Source: Armatimonadota bacterium (GTDB taxonomy: Bacteria; Armatimonadota; Fimbriimonadia; Fimbriimonadales; Fimbriimonadaceae). Taken from it: a DNA stretch of 64,000 nt. The translations under genes were made by a program, and so were the position numbers. This document shows positions 8,440-17,504 of the stretch, piece after piece; positions within the stretch are counted from its first letter, which is position 1; each line of letters begins with the position of its first letter. The notes beneath the pieces are model-generated. The model was not told the origin of the DNA and made no database searches. It saw only the letters and a list, made by a program, of their open reading frames with translations. The stretch lies in NCBI GenBank assembly GCA_027451905.1, contig DAIDHV010000001.1:581245-645244 (forward strand). The letters are read 5' to 3'.

Positions 8440-9249
8440 CTAGTCTGTGCTCTTTGCCGTCATGACCTTGGACATCCCTACAAATCCACTTTCTGGCCCC
8501 ACAAACCCAAACTGTCGGTAGTAATCGGCTTGATGGGCGCCGGTAAAAAGGCACACAAAAGCATTGGGAGCTGCGTTTTCTGCTAGCCAATGATCCAAAG
8601 CCCGTATGAGTTTCTTGCCAATTCCCTGACTTTGGAACTGAGGAAGAACCATAACGTCTCCCACAATGTGAATAAAGCGGCCATCACCTGCCAAAGACGC
8701 AGCCCCGATAAGAGAATCATTGTAAATGGCTACCGCGGTGACCTCGAGCCTCGAAATCTGATCGGGAACATTGGGACGATGAATAAATTGGCCCCAGCCC
8801 ACCGCATCGCTTAACGTCTGGTGCTCCTCGGGAGTGAGCTTACGATATTCAATTTTAACCCCTTCTAACTCTTCTTTAGCCTGAGAACCGCGCCTCAAGG
8901 CTTGGGCAAAGGTAAGAATGTGGCCATCTGGATCCTCGATCGAGAATTCTAGGAACCCATGGGCTGCCACCGACGGCTCCCTTAAAATCTTGGCCCCAAA
9001 ATCAGCGGCAAGCTCATGAATGTGGTCCACGCCATCGGAACGAATCCAAATTTTTTGAGGTGTGATGGCAACTTCGGACCTTTCAAACTGAATCTGGGCC
9101 GCATCAAGGGCAAGACCTCCAACCGAGGCAGGATCGCCATAGAGCCAAACACCGCCAAACCCAATTCCGGTGTAAAAGGCAACTGAGCTTTCTACACTTT
9201 TAACCGGCAAAACCGGCTGTGCAGAGAGTCCGGCAAACTTTTGAGCCAT
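8440..9249 (-). CDS. VOC-domain / GNAT acetyltransferase fusion
   Basis: Residues 1 to about 125 form a glyoxalase/bleomycin-resistance type VOC domain (PVLPVKSVESSVAFYTGIGF, then SIEDPDGHILTFAQ). Residues from about 130 form a GNAT acetyltransferase with the acetyl-CoA loop QSQGIGKKLIRAL and a closing YYRQFGF. VOC proteins of this kind often bind and sequester antibiotics or act on small electrophiles, and GNATs acetylate amines, so the fusion could be a resistance or detoxification factor. That is inference; no substrate is visible. The gene converges with the SGNH gene 36 bp away. Confidence 0.88.
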   Translation of the reverse strand: MAQKFAGLSAQPVLPVKSVESSVAFYTGIGFGGVWLYGDPASVGGLALDAAQIQFERSEVAITPQKIWIRSDGVDHIHELAADFGAKILREPSVAAHGFLEFSIEDPDGHILTFAQALRRGSQAKEELEGVKIEYRKLTPEEHQTLSDAVGWGQFIHRPNVPDQISRLEVTAVAIYNDSLIGAASLAGDGRFIHIVGDVMVLPQFQSQGIGKKLIRALDHWLAENAAPNAFVCLFTGAHQADYYRQFGFVGPESGFVGMSKVMTAKSTD

Positions 9250-9551
9250 TCCAGCAGATTACCGATCTATCCCGCCTTAGTGCGGTCAGATCGGCAAAGA
9301 CGGATGTCGCAAAAGTGAAAACGACTCCAAAGGTCGCTGCGCATCTGACTTCAGTGGGAAGCAAGACATTGAGCATTGGTGAATACATATGGCAGGCCAA
9401 AAGGAAGGGACGTCAATTCCACTCCTTTCCACCTTATTGGAGAGGAGGGGCTAGGGGAGGAGAGAAAACTTTGAACTTATATTCCCCTCTTTGGAGGGGA
9501 ATGGATATCTGCTCTCCATCCCCGGCCCTTGAGAATCACGGGGGAACCGAG
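9250..9551. other. Non-coding gap with palindromic repeats
   Basis: No convincing gene is present; a plus-strand open frame here runs through the repeats and into the neighbouring gene. The gap holds a G-rich tract (ttggagaggaggggc, 9437-9451) and a perfect hairpin, 9481-9489 (attcccctc) with 9494-9502 and a 4-base loop. The same ttggagagg core recurs near 61.2 kb, suggesting a dispersed repeat family. The promoter of the VOC-GNAT gene should also lie at its left end. Confidence 0.6.
9481..9502. repeat. 9-bp perfect hairpin of the dispersed palindromic repeat
   Basis: The arms attcccctc and gaggggaat are exact complements around the loop tttg. The minus-strand GH127 gene ends about 50 bp upstream in map terms, so it may also act as part of that gene's downstream region, but there is no T-run. 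Confidence 0.6.
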
Positions 9552-12038
9552 CTAACCACCTGCAAACGGGCAATTCCACTGCAAGATTCCACCCGAGTAG
9601 CCATCTTTTAGCTTGGCCACTAACCGAATTCGATCTGCCTTAATCGGGAGGAACTGAACCTTGTTGTACCGATCAAGTTTTGTGGTGTAGCCGCCTGCAG
9701 TCACATGAACTGGCACCCAATGGTGGTTATGGCGCACAACGACCGTCCATGACTGAGGAACGCGGCACTCGCCTCCAGTTGGTTTGTCATCGAACCAATA
9801 GACCGATGTTGAGCTTAGCAAGTGGTTGGCAGAATATTTGTATTCCACCCATTCTGTAGTTCCTTTATGGTCCCACCAGGTAAAGCGATTCTTTGCCTGA
9901 TCATCACTGCTGGTGGGATGAATGCCATCCGATAAAGCATTCACCGTGTCTCCACCATAGCAATGGCTGGCAACCGCAGGGATTGGAGGCTCTGGCAGTC
10001 TTGGCATTTTCCAAGCTGTACCATGGTGATCACTGACCACCGGAAAAACGCTGAGCCGAAGCCGTGCAAAGCCCATCGGAATCAGGGTGAGCTTTCGCAC
10101 CGGTGATTCCACCAAAGCGGGGCTGGGCTGCAAAGTGGCAACAAGACCATACTGATCTAATTTCCACTGGGGGATGCTTCTGCCATAGGCGGTAAGTACT
10201 TCTGGGATTGCCTTTTCTGAAAAAGGCAAAGTTTTGTTCTCATCCACAGGCAGCTTCCTAAAGGTCATGGGCTTATGAAGGTCCAAGCCATAGTTCCACG
10301 GCGTTGTTGGATGAACGTCGTAAGCGGGCCAGTTCTTGGTTCCCCCATCCACCACAAAGTCTTCTCCAATTTTAAGGGAGTACCAAAGCGGCCCCCTTTT
10401 AACGCTGACGGCTCCTTTTTGACCCTGCCAGTCCTTGGTTTGGATCTTCATTGGCAGATGCAGGTCAACAAAATCACCCGACTTCCAAACTCTAGAAACC
10501 ACCATCCAATTTCCACTTCCACTGATAGAAGCACGATGGCCGTTTACAAACAACGAGGGGTGGCTGCACCAATCTGGAATCCTAAAATCTAAGGGGAACT
10601 TGCCAGGCCGACTGAGCCCGATCGAAAAGTGCAGGTGGCTGCGAAAAGGATACTGGGTCTTTTCTCTGATCATCACCCATTCACCAGCCCCCACCCGCGC
10701 GGAAACTTTGCTTGGAGCATAGAGAGTTGCGGCTAAGCCATTATCAGAGGTTGCCATCCACAAGTGCTCTGCAAATTTGGGCCAGCCCATGCCGCTGTTA
10801 TGCTGGCAGCAACGGAAATCGTAAGGATCGTAGTCCAGCATAGGCCCTCCATCTTGAATCCCAGGAGCCTTGTTACCGTGATCAAGTTCCACCATATTTG
10901 GGGCAGTGAGGTAGTGGAGTGCCTTTTCGTTTGACGTCATCGAAGCCGGTAAATCATTAAAAGTCACGTCTTCACAATGATCTGCCCAAAACGGATCTCC
11001 CGTTTTCTCTAGCATGTACTCATCGCTCATCATCATTTCCACCAAGGCACAGGTTTCGGTGGCTTGCCGCGGGTCGGTCATGCCTGGCCTTGCATTTTCA
11101 TCAGCGCCGTACATACCCCCCGGAACTTGCCCATAAATGTGCCTCATGGCTGCTAGGTCCGAATAGGTCGCTTCGAGATCGGAGCGGTTGCCATTCAAAA
11201 AGCTAATTTCGGCTGGCTCTCGAAAAGACTGAGCAAAGTTCACTCCATGCAGATTTATGACGCCTTTGCTCCAATCGGCACCGTTACTTGCCAGTTTTTT
11301 AACCAGTGCCAGCATCCATTTGCCGCCTCCCTCTGATCGAGGCAATCGGTCGTAAAGCCAGTAGACGCTGGCAATGTTGTCGGCAACCCTCATGTTTTCC
11401 CAATAGCTCTTTACAAACTGGCTTTTGGGCACCGAAAGCTCCCACTGGAAGTATTTTTTCATCAGTTGGAGGACTCGGCTATCGTGGGATCCTAGATAAT
11501 AACTTTCAAAAGCCTGCAGCGCCAGCATGTTGGGCCAAAGGTCCGGAGCACCATTGTTGAGGGTCTTGTTGGACCGTGGGCCAAACCAACCGTCCGATTC
11601 TTGACCCTCTATCATCGGCTCAACCCACTTTTTAGCAACCGCAATCATCTTGGGATCTCGGCGCACATAGGCTAAATCAACATAGCCCCTCAGCCAGTAA
11701 GGCACTTCTTCCCAACCGTTAACCCCTTGCCCGGTTGGACTTAACCAAGCATTGTTTTTTGGATTGAGAAAGCTGCTGATATGCATCAAATTGCCGGTAA
11801 ACCCGTGGGCCTCGTTGGTGAGCTCGGATTGAAGCCAACCCTGGGGCTCGATCGCCTGAATGGGCAGTCTTTCTAACGGAGAAGGCATCAAAGGCGGCCG
11901 ATTGCCAACGTAAAAATGATTTTCACCTCTGGTGGGCAGTTTAGGGACCAACTCGCCTGAAAGGAAGGCGCCGCCCCTATGAGACGACAAAATGAAAAAG
12001 GCGATGGTGGTGCAGAACATAGGCCGTCTTTTCAGCAT
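9552..12038 (-). CDS. GH127-type beta-L-arabinofuranosidase-like protein
   Basis: The 828-residue protein has a signal peptide and matches the architecture of family GH127 (formerly DUF1680), which releases beta-L-arabinofuranose from plant and microbial glycans with a zinc-bound cysteine nucleophile. The likely zinc/catalytic residues are visible: Glu328 and Cys330 in ATETCALVEM, and Cys410-Cys411 in FRCCQHNSG. The (alpha/alpha) barrel region includes GWEEVPYWLRGY and DGWFGP. A C-terminal extension of about 150 residues (from the RLPEPPIPAV region) looks like a lectin/F5-F8 type beta-sandwich. It is transcribed divergently from a sugar isomerase-like gene, consistent with a small saccharide utilisation locus. 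Confidence 0.88.
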   Translation of the reverse strand: MLKRRPMFCTTIAFFILSSHRGGAFLSGELVPKLPTRGENHFYVGNRPPLMPSPLERLPIQAIEPQGWLQSELTNEAHGFTGNLMHISSFLNPKNNAWLSPTGQGVNGWEEVPYWLRGYVDLAYVRRDPKMIAVAKKWVEPMIEGQESDGWFGPRSNKTLNNGAPDLWPNMLALQAFESYYLGSHDSRVLQLMKKYFQWELSVPKSQFVKSYWENMRVADNIASVYWLYDRLPRSEGGGKWMLALVKKLASNGADWSKGVINLHGVNFAQSFREPAEISFLNGNRSDLEATYSDLAAMRHIYGQVPGGMYGADENARPGMTDPRQATETCALVEMMMSDEYMLEKTGDPFWADHCEDVTFNDLPASMTSNEKALHYLTAPNMVELDHGNKAPGIQDGGPMLDYDPYDFRCCQHNSGMGWPKFAEHLWMATSDNGLAATLYAPSKVSARVGAGEWVMIREKTQYPFRSHLHFSIGLSRPGKFPLDFRIPDWCSHPSLFVNGHRASISGSGNWMVVSRVWKSGDFVDLHLPMKIQTKDWQGQKGAVSVKRGPLWYSLKIGEDFVVDGGTKNWPAYDVHPTTPWNYGLDLHKPMTFRKLPVDENKTLPFSEKAIPEVLTAYGRSIPQWKLDQYGLVATLQPSPALVESPVRKLTLIPMGFARLRLSVFPVVSDHHGTAWKMPRLPEPPIPAVASHCYGGDTVNALSDGIHPTSSDDQAKNRFTWWDHKGTTEWVEYKYSANHLLSSTSVYWFDDKPTGGECRVPQSWTVVVRHNHHWVPVHVTAGGYTTKLDRYNKVQFLPIKADRIRLVAKLKDGYSGGILQWNCPFAGG

Positions 12039-12111
12039 ATCTCATCTGTTGCGGCGGGGCTAACAATCGATGTCAACCGAAATTGAAAGGAATCATTCAA
12101 AATGTATTGAT

Positions 12112-12864
12112 ATGAATCGACCGGTTGCCATTCAGCTTTACTCCGTCCGCCACGACTTCGAAAAAGACCCCCGACACGTTTTGAAAACAGTTGCCGAGCA
12201 GGGGTATGACGGCGTAGAATTTGCTGGTCTCTATCACCATGGCCCCAAAGGCGTTGGTGACATGCTAAAAGAGTTTGGACTGAAGGCAGAAGGATGCCAC
12301 ATTGGCATCAACCAATTTGATGAAGGACTCTTTCAGGACACAATTGATACCTATCAGTTTTTGGGATGCCACTGGCTGATTTTAGCTTGGCTGCCGGAGG
12401 AAATGAGAAACACGCCTGTTGCCTGCGCAGAAACTGGCAAAAAATTGGGGGAGATTTCGCACCGGCTGCATGAGCGCGGGATGAGGCTTGGGTTCCATTG
12501 CCATCACGCCGACATGGTGCCTCTTTCTGACGGCAAAAGTGCTTGGTACCACATTGCCGACAACACCCCAGCAAGTTTTATTATGCAGTACGACACAGCC
12601 AACGGAATGAGCGGTGGTGCCGATCCGATTAAGCCGATCACCGATCTGCCGGGGCGAGGGGCTTCTGTCCACCTGAAAGAGTGGAAAGGTGGCCACGGAG
12701 CGATTATTGGAGAAGGGGATATTCCTTGGGCTAAGGTCCTGCAAGAGTGTGAAGCTGTCGGAGGCACCGAATGGTATGTGGTGGAATACGAAATTGAAAG
12801 CGATCCTAACCCATTGGATTCGGTTGGCAAATGCCTGCACTATCTCAGAAATCTGAACTACTAA
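12112..12864 (+). CDS. Sugar phosphate isomerase/epimerase-like TIM-barrel protein
   Basis: The protein (250 aa from ATG 12112; 264 aa from ATG 12070) has the AP-endonuclease-2/xylose-isomerase-like TIM barrel. Typical signatures are IQLYSVRHDF at the first strand, GYDGVEFAGLYHH, LGFHCHHADM, and the closing VHLKEWKGG and YVVEYEIE strands that carry likely metal ligands. Members isomerise or epimerise free sugars or sugar phosphates; the substrate cannot be read off. The start is ambiguous: MNRPVAIQLYS at 12112 begins just before the first strand as in relatives, whereas 12070 adds 14 unremarkable residues. Confidence 0.85.
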   Translation: MNRPVAIQLYSVRHDFEKDPRHVLKTVAEQGYDGVEFAGLYHHGPKGVGDMLKEFGLKAEGCHIGINQFDEGLFQDTIDTYQFLGCHWLILAWLPEEMRNTPVACAETGKKLGEISHRLHERGMRLGFHCHHADMVPLSDGKSAWYHIADNTPASFIMQYDTANGMSGGADPIKPITDLPGRGASVHLKEWKGGHGAIIGEGDIPWAKVLQECEAVGGTEWYVVEYEIESDPNPLDSVGKCLHYLRNLNY

Positions 12865-12984
12865 GCCGCGCTTGACAGCAGAATTGTGGTCAAGGGTCTT
12901 GCGGAAAAGTGGGCCCAACTTTTGGCTGGATTCCGTAGCTTAAAGGTCTTAAATAATCCCTACTAAAGCCTTGAATGAGCCTAA

Positions 12985-13059
12985 TGGTGGAGATAGTCGG
13001 ATTTGAACCGACGACCCCCTGCTTGCAAAGCAGGTGCTCTCCCGCTGAGCTATACCCCC
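12985..13059 (-). tRNA. tRNA-Ala (anticodon TGC)
   Basis: The minus strand reads a complete cloverleaf starting GGGGGTATAGCTCAGC, with anticodon arm CTGCTTTGCAAGCAG (anticodon TGC), T-arm GTCGGTTCGAATCCGAC and an encoded CCA end at 12985-12987. The acceptor stem GGGGGTA pairs with TATCTCC using two G-T pairs. Confidence 0.97.
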
Positions 13060-13190
13060 GTGCCAGAGATGAGAATACCAGACGCGATCCCCTGTTAGGC
13101 AAGAGTTTGGCAGATAAAGTGGGCCCCATACTACCGAACAACCATAATCTGAACCTCATCAGGCCCCTCTTTGAAGGCTGGCAAGGATGG

Positions 13191-14252
13191 CTAATTCTGG
13201 TCAGAATCTAACCGAATCACTTCGACAAGGTCTAACGACTGAGTGAAAAGGCAATAAACCTTCGCTTTGCTTTTCAGCCCAAGATAGGCCCTAGGGTTCA
13301 AAGAAGTGGCCCTAATAGCCAACTCCGGACCAAAATCATTGGCAAGATTTTTAAAGGCATCGAGAAGGGTGATGGAACTGCCTGCCAATGCCCCAGATTG
13401 CAGCCTCACATCGGATCGCCCCACCACAACATCCAGACCCCACATGGTAAGACGGGTGCCTTCCTCCATTCCCGATGCCTTTGTGCCATCGCTGACGGCA
13501 ATAACCCCGTGACTTCCCTTGCATTGAGTGAGCACCATTGCCGATTCTTTGCAGACATGAACGCGGTCGTAAATCAGCTCACAGGCAAAATGGCTTTGGT
13601 CTAAACAAAATCCAATGACTCCAGCCTCGCGGTGATGAAAAGGACGCATCGCGTTAAAAGTATGGGTAGAATGCCCAGCCCCTGCCCTAAAGGCAGATTC
13701 TGCTTCTTTGTAAAGGGCATTAGTGTGCCCCATTCCAACCCGCACATCCCGTTGATGAAGCCTGGAGATCAGGTTGGCTGCGCCAGGAATTTCGGGGGCG
13801 AGGGTAATAACTCTCAGACGGGGATGGTCAAACACTTCATCCCACTCGGATGGTCCTTGCGGAATCTCGGTGATGGAATCTTGAGGCTGGGCGCCAGGGA
13901 AAAGTGGGGAAAGGAATGGCCCTTCCAGGTGAAATCCAAGAATTCTTATATCGTCTGCTGGTAGGTTCCCCACTGCAGATAGTACGGCCTCAGCACTAGA
14001 AGTCACCGTGGTGGGAACAAAACCCTCATAACCAAGCTCGGATAGTTTGTCGGCCCAAATTTGGATTTGGTCGCTCGATGCCTCCATGAAGTCAATGCCA
14101 AAGCTGCCGTGAATGTGCTGATCCACAAAGCCGGGTGCCAAAATGAATTTTGGAGTTGAGGCGGCTGGCTCTAGGTGAATCTGACCGGATTTGATCTCTG
14201 CATGATAGGTTCCAAAACCATGGTTGCCAATTGTAAATACAGCCTCGTTCAC
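13191..14252 (-). CDS. nagA: N-acetylglucosamine-6-phosphate deacetylase
   Basis: NagA removes acetate from GlcNAc-6-phosphate in amino sugar and cell-wall recycling. The 353-residue protein has the amidohydrolase barrel with His46 and His48 in DQHIHG, the metal ligand Glu110 in FHLEGPF, His176 in GMGHTNA, His194/His197 in HSTHTFNAM and the catalytic Asp255 in VSDG. It starts with GTG at 14252, which overlaps the dprA stop by four bases (GTGA), so translation is probably coupled to dprA. No nagB or sugar transporter is nearby. Confidence 0.93.
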   Translation of the reverse strand: MNEAVFTIGNHGFGTYHAEIKSGQIHLEPAASTPKFILAPGFVDQHIHGSFGIDFMEASSDQIQIWADKLSELGYEGFVPTTVTSSAEAVLSAVGNLPADDIRILGFHLEGPFLSPLFPGAQPQDSITEIPQGPSEWDEVFDHPRLRVITLAPEIPGAANLISRLHQRDVRVGMGHTNALYKEAESAFRAGAGHSTHTFNAMRPFHHREAGVIGFCLDQSHFACELIYDRVHVCKESAMVLTQCKGSHGVIAVSDGTKASGMEEGTRLTMWGLDVVVGRSDVRLQSGALAGSSITLLDAFKNLANDFGPELAIRATSLNPRAYLGLKSKAKVYCLFTQSLDLVEVIRLDSDQN

Positions 14253-15295
14253 GGTACTAGAGCGTACCCACCACCCTCTCGAATCACCTTGCCATCCATT
14301 TCCAGAAAGGTTAACTCGGCAAGAAGCTCATCTGGGGATAATCCGGTTGCCTGAGAAATGACTTCCACCCGCTTAACTTCCACTGTCAAAGCGTCCAAGA
14401 TGCGCTTTGCAACTTCCGTAATGGCAGTTGACTCTTGATGAAAATTAAGAGTTGGCTGAAGGTCAAGCGCTTCAAAAATCTGATCTGGAGAATCAACAAG
14501 GGTCGCTCCGTCCCGGATGAGGGCGTGAGAACCCTGAAAGGAAAGCTGATCTATCGTTGAAGGCACCACAAAAACAGGTCTGCCCAAGTCGGCTGCGTTT
14601 TGAGCTGTGTTTAGGGCCCCTGATCTTGCAGGAGCCTCCACAACCAATATAATTTGGCTCAACATAGCTATCGTGCCATTGCGGGCAAGGAATCGGTAAC
14701 CAATTGGCTGGGTTCCAAAGGCAAAGGTGCTTAGCAAACAGCCCTGACTGGCAATTCTCCGAAAAAGGGCGGCGTGCATGGCGGGATATAGCCGATCAAG
14801 CCCGCCTGCCAAAACCGCGGCAGTTTGCCCTCCGCCAACAAGGGCGCCTTCATGGGCAGCAGCGTCAATCCCCAATGCGCCTCCGCTTACAACTGTGATA
14901 CCCTGCTTGGCAAAGGCTTCTGCAAATTTTGCGGCGGCTGCTCTGCCGTAAACCGAGGCATTTCTGGTGCCGACAATCCCAACGGTTGGGCCCGAAAGGC
15001 AAGCCTCATTTCCCATGACCATCAAGGCTGGCGGCGCACCAGGACTGCTTTCTAACTGAACCGGAAAATGGTCTCTGGTGAGCACGTGGGCACCTCTTTC
15101 AAAGATTCGGTCCAGCTTACTAACGTCGCACTCTTTCACCCGCTTGGCTTCTGATTCTGAGAGGGCTGGGTGGGATGCAAATTCTGCAACCGTGAATTGA
15201 GAAGAAGAGCCGAACGCTTTTTCAAGCGCTCGACCCTTTTCTGGAGAGACTTCAGCTGCTAACAGCAGTTGCCAAAAGAGAGGAATGGGGGTCAG
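14249..15295 (-). CDS. dprA: DNA processing protein DprA (start inferred at a non-canonical codon)
   Basis: DprA binds incoming single-stranded DNA and loads RecA during natural transformation. The Rossmann core is clear: VGIVGTRNASVYG, VSGGALGIDAAAHEGAL, TAAVLAGGLDRLYP, RFLARNGTIAMLS and FQGSHALIRDGA, followed by a C-terminal winged-helix region. The first standard start is GTG at 15139 (296 aa), but the same frame upstream encodes a typical DprA N-terminal helical domain (FWQLLLAAEVSPEKG, then LEKAFGSSSQF and SESEAKRV). That open stretch has no ATG, GTG or TTG; the best candidate is CTG at 15295-15293, which overlaps the TGA of the upstream gene as CTGA. ATT a few codons later is an alternative. 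Confidence 0.9.
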   Translation of the reverse strand: MTPIPLFWQLLLAAEVSPEKGRALEKAFGSSSQFTVAEFASHPALSESEAKRVKECDVSKLDRIFERGAHVLTRDHFPVQLESSPGAPPALMVMGNEACLSGPTVGIVGTRNASVYGRAAAAKFAEAFAKQGITVVSGGALGIDAAAHEGALVGGGQTAAVLAGGLDRLYPAMHAALFRRIASQGCLLSTFAFGTQPIGYRFLARNGTIAMLSQIILVVEAPARSGALNTAQNAADLGRPVFVVPSTIDQLSFQGSHALIRDGATLVDSPDQIFEALDLQPTLNFHQESTAITEVAKRILDALTVEVKRVEVISQATGLSPDELLAELTFLEMDGKVIREGGGYALVP

Positions 15296-17004
15296 TTGCC
15301 GCTGCCACCGCCGCCGCCTAGCCCGCCAGGACCGCCAGCGCCACCATTTTGACCATTCTTGTTATCTTGCCCTTCCACTTGGATCGGAGGCAGGGTGTTG
15401 TCGATATTGAGGATAAAGCTCTTTTGCTCTGAATTGCCCATCCAATCCGAGACATTAACAACAATCGTATGCCTTCCATTTTGCAGAGGCAGATTTTTGC
15501 CATCCAAAGAAAAGAAGATTTCTGCAACTCCGTCAGGGGTGAATTTCACATCCGCGGGCTTGCCGTCAATGGTGATTGACAAAGAACTTGGATCAACTCC
15601 AGACGAATAGTCTTGAATCTTGTAGACAAGAACCAATGGAGGCTGGCCACTCACGGTTGCCCCAGGGCTGGGGAAGCTCATCGTCACCTCAGGAGGAGTG
15701 AGATCAACCCCGTTGGTAGGATCAAAGGCTAGGATGCTTCCGTCTCGGCAAAATTGTAGCAAAGTCGTTCCTGCAAGAACTGGCTGAGACGTTGCCTGGA
15801 TATAGGAGATCTTGGTGACATTTTTGGCTTGCTGACCGTTGCCTCCGCCGCCAAGTCCGCCCCCGCCAAGTCCGCCGCCACCAAGGCCGCCGCCACCGGG
15901 TCCACCAAAGCCTCCACCGCCGGGACCGCCAGGTCCTCCTGATGTGCCACCTTGCTTGTTTTTATCTTCATAGACACCACCGATCGGTCGAATGATGTAA
16001 TTCCAGATTGGAGCTGGTTTTGAACCGTTGATGAGGATTTCATTTCCACTTGCGCCTGTAAATACAAACAAGTTTTTGCCAACATTGATGGGGGCCGATT
16101 GTGGGTAGCTTCCAATGGGAATTGGACCGGCTGTCGATGTTTCGGTGCCAGATCGAGGCTGACCCTGAAGATTAAAAGTGTAAGCGTTTCCATCGGGGGT
16201 CACAACCGCAACTCCACCCGGTCCAACTGCGGGCCAGTACGCGATATCAGAGCCAAGCTGATAGTCCCAATTCACCTGACCACTGAGAGCATTGATCGAA
16301 ACAACGTATCCACCGGCTGCCACATAAATGTTGCCGTCATACACGATGGGATGAGGATCGGGCGGCACAGACGTAAAATCAATCTTCCAATCTAATTGCC
16401 GGGTTGCATAGTTGATCGCAAGCAGTTTGTTGTCGTTAGAAAAGCAAATGATGTCGCTGCCCGCAATAGCAATCTGGCCAGAAAGCCCGTTGTTGATGAC
16501 CAGCGGCGTTGTGTAGTAAGCCGTACCGTCGCTAGGTTTGACCCCCATAATGCTGCCGTCGCTCTGAGCAAAAAACACGGCATCCTTGGTGTAAACCGGA
16601 CTGCCTGCAAACCCAGACGGAGAATTATAAACCCACTTAGTTTGCCCAGTTCCTTCATCAATGGCATAGAGAATGCGGTTGGAAGCCAACGCAAACACCA
16701 TATTGTTTCCAAGGGCAGGCGATCCCTGGAACTCGGCTGCCAACGGCTCACCGGCTGGATATCTCCAAATTTGATTACCGTCGGAAAGGTTTAAGGCAAA
16801 AAGCCTCTGTTGATCAGCAACAAAAACCGTTTGTCCATCTACAACTGGTGCCCCATGCGGAATGTTGCTTGTGGTTAACGGCTGCTGCCATCGCCACGCA
16901 ACCGGTGCTGGCCCTGTAAATTGAGCGAGCGCGCTGGCGCTCATACCCACGACCAAAGCGACCCCTGCCGCTAACTTAAAGTATCGTTTGCCCATACAAA
17001 TCAT
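15292..17004 (-). CDS. Secreted PQQ-like beta-propeller repeat protein with glycine-rich linkers
   Basis: The 570-residue protein has a signal peptide and then PQQ/WD-like blades with recurring patterns such as LFALNLSDGNQIWRYP, LYAIDEGTGQTKWVY and VVSINALSGQVNWDY, which suggest an extracytoplasmic propeller. At about residues 355-395 lies a Gly/Pro-rich tract (GGPGGGGFGG units), then an Ig-like domain around residues 425-535 (PPEVTMSFPSPGATV to FILNIDNTLPP), and a glycine-rich tail. A scaffold or BamB-like role is possible but not shown. It heads a string with dprA and nagA, whose frames overlap. An alternative start is ATG at 16995. Confidence 0.8.
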   Translation of the reverse strand: MICMGKRYFKLAAGVALVVGMSASALAQFTGPAPVAWRWQQPLTTSNIPHGAPVVDGQTVFVADQQRLFALNLSDGNQIWRYPAGEPLAAEFQGSPALGNNMVFALASNRILYAIDEGTGQTKWVYNSPSGFAGSPVYTKDAVFFAQSDGSIMGVKPSDGTAYYTTPLVINNGLSGQIAIAGSDIICFSNDNKLLAINYATRQLDWKIDFTSVPPDPHPIVYDGNIYVAAGGYVVSINALSGQVNWDYQLGSDIAYWPAVGPGGVAVVTPDGNAYTFNLQGQPRSGTETSTAGPIPIGSYPQSAPINVGKNLFVFTGASGNEILINGSKPAPIWNYIIRPIGGVYEDKNKQGGTSGGPGGPGGGGFGGPGGGGLGGGGLGGGGLGGGGNGQQAKNVTKISYIQATSQPVLAGTTLLQFCRDGSILAFDPTNGVDLTPPEVTMSFPSPGATVSGQPPLVLVYKIQDYSSGVDPSSLSITIDGKPADVKFTPDGVAEIFFSLDGKNLPLQNGRHTIVVNVSDWMGNSEQKSFILNIDNTLPPIQVEGQDNKNGQNGGAGGPGGLGGGGGSGN

Positions 17005-17328
17005 GTGTCAATCGTTGACGTTTCCCCTTCACATTTTAGACTTCAAATGTTAATTCTGTCTAGCAAGGTTCAAACTTCTGTTTGACACGTCCATCTATCG
17101 GACGTCTTTTGATGCCATTTGGTCACGTTTTGCCCAATAATTTCTAACTTCAATCGGAATCAATTTCGTCTTAGGCAGGTCAAATTAAAAAGATTGGCAG
17201 CAGTTAGAGAACTGATGACTGAGGGCTTGTACTTGATGAATCCTCAAATGGAAGAAAGATAATGGGCAAATCTGGATGCCCTTTACGGCCCAAATCCATT
17301 GCCAAAGAACCTTGCCAGAAGCAGGTTC
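17005..17328. other. Intergenic stretch without a recognised gene
   Basis: This 324-bp AT-richer stretch between the PQQ-protein start and tRNA-Ile carries no open frame with coding character. The minus-strand promoter of the PQQ/dprA/nagA string should lie in its left half, but I cannot point to a clear -35/-10 pair. Confidence 0.5.
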
Positions 17329-17405
<77 letters not shown>

Positions 17406-17504
17406 GAATCCAAAATTATACCGCTCCTTTGTAATCATCGCCACAAAAACTGGTCATGCTTAGACCGTTGGGCTCATTTAGGCTCAATGTGCCAAAATCC
17501 TCCC

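Noticed and set aside
9219..9611. 130-aa plus-strand frame
   Set aside because: It runs over two gene ends and the palindromic repeats and has no protein-like character.
12975..13211. Plus-strand open frame over the tRNA-Ala gene (VGFEPTTPCLQS type)
   Set aside because: It is the antisense translation of a tRNA, a well-known artefact.
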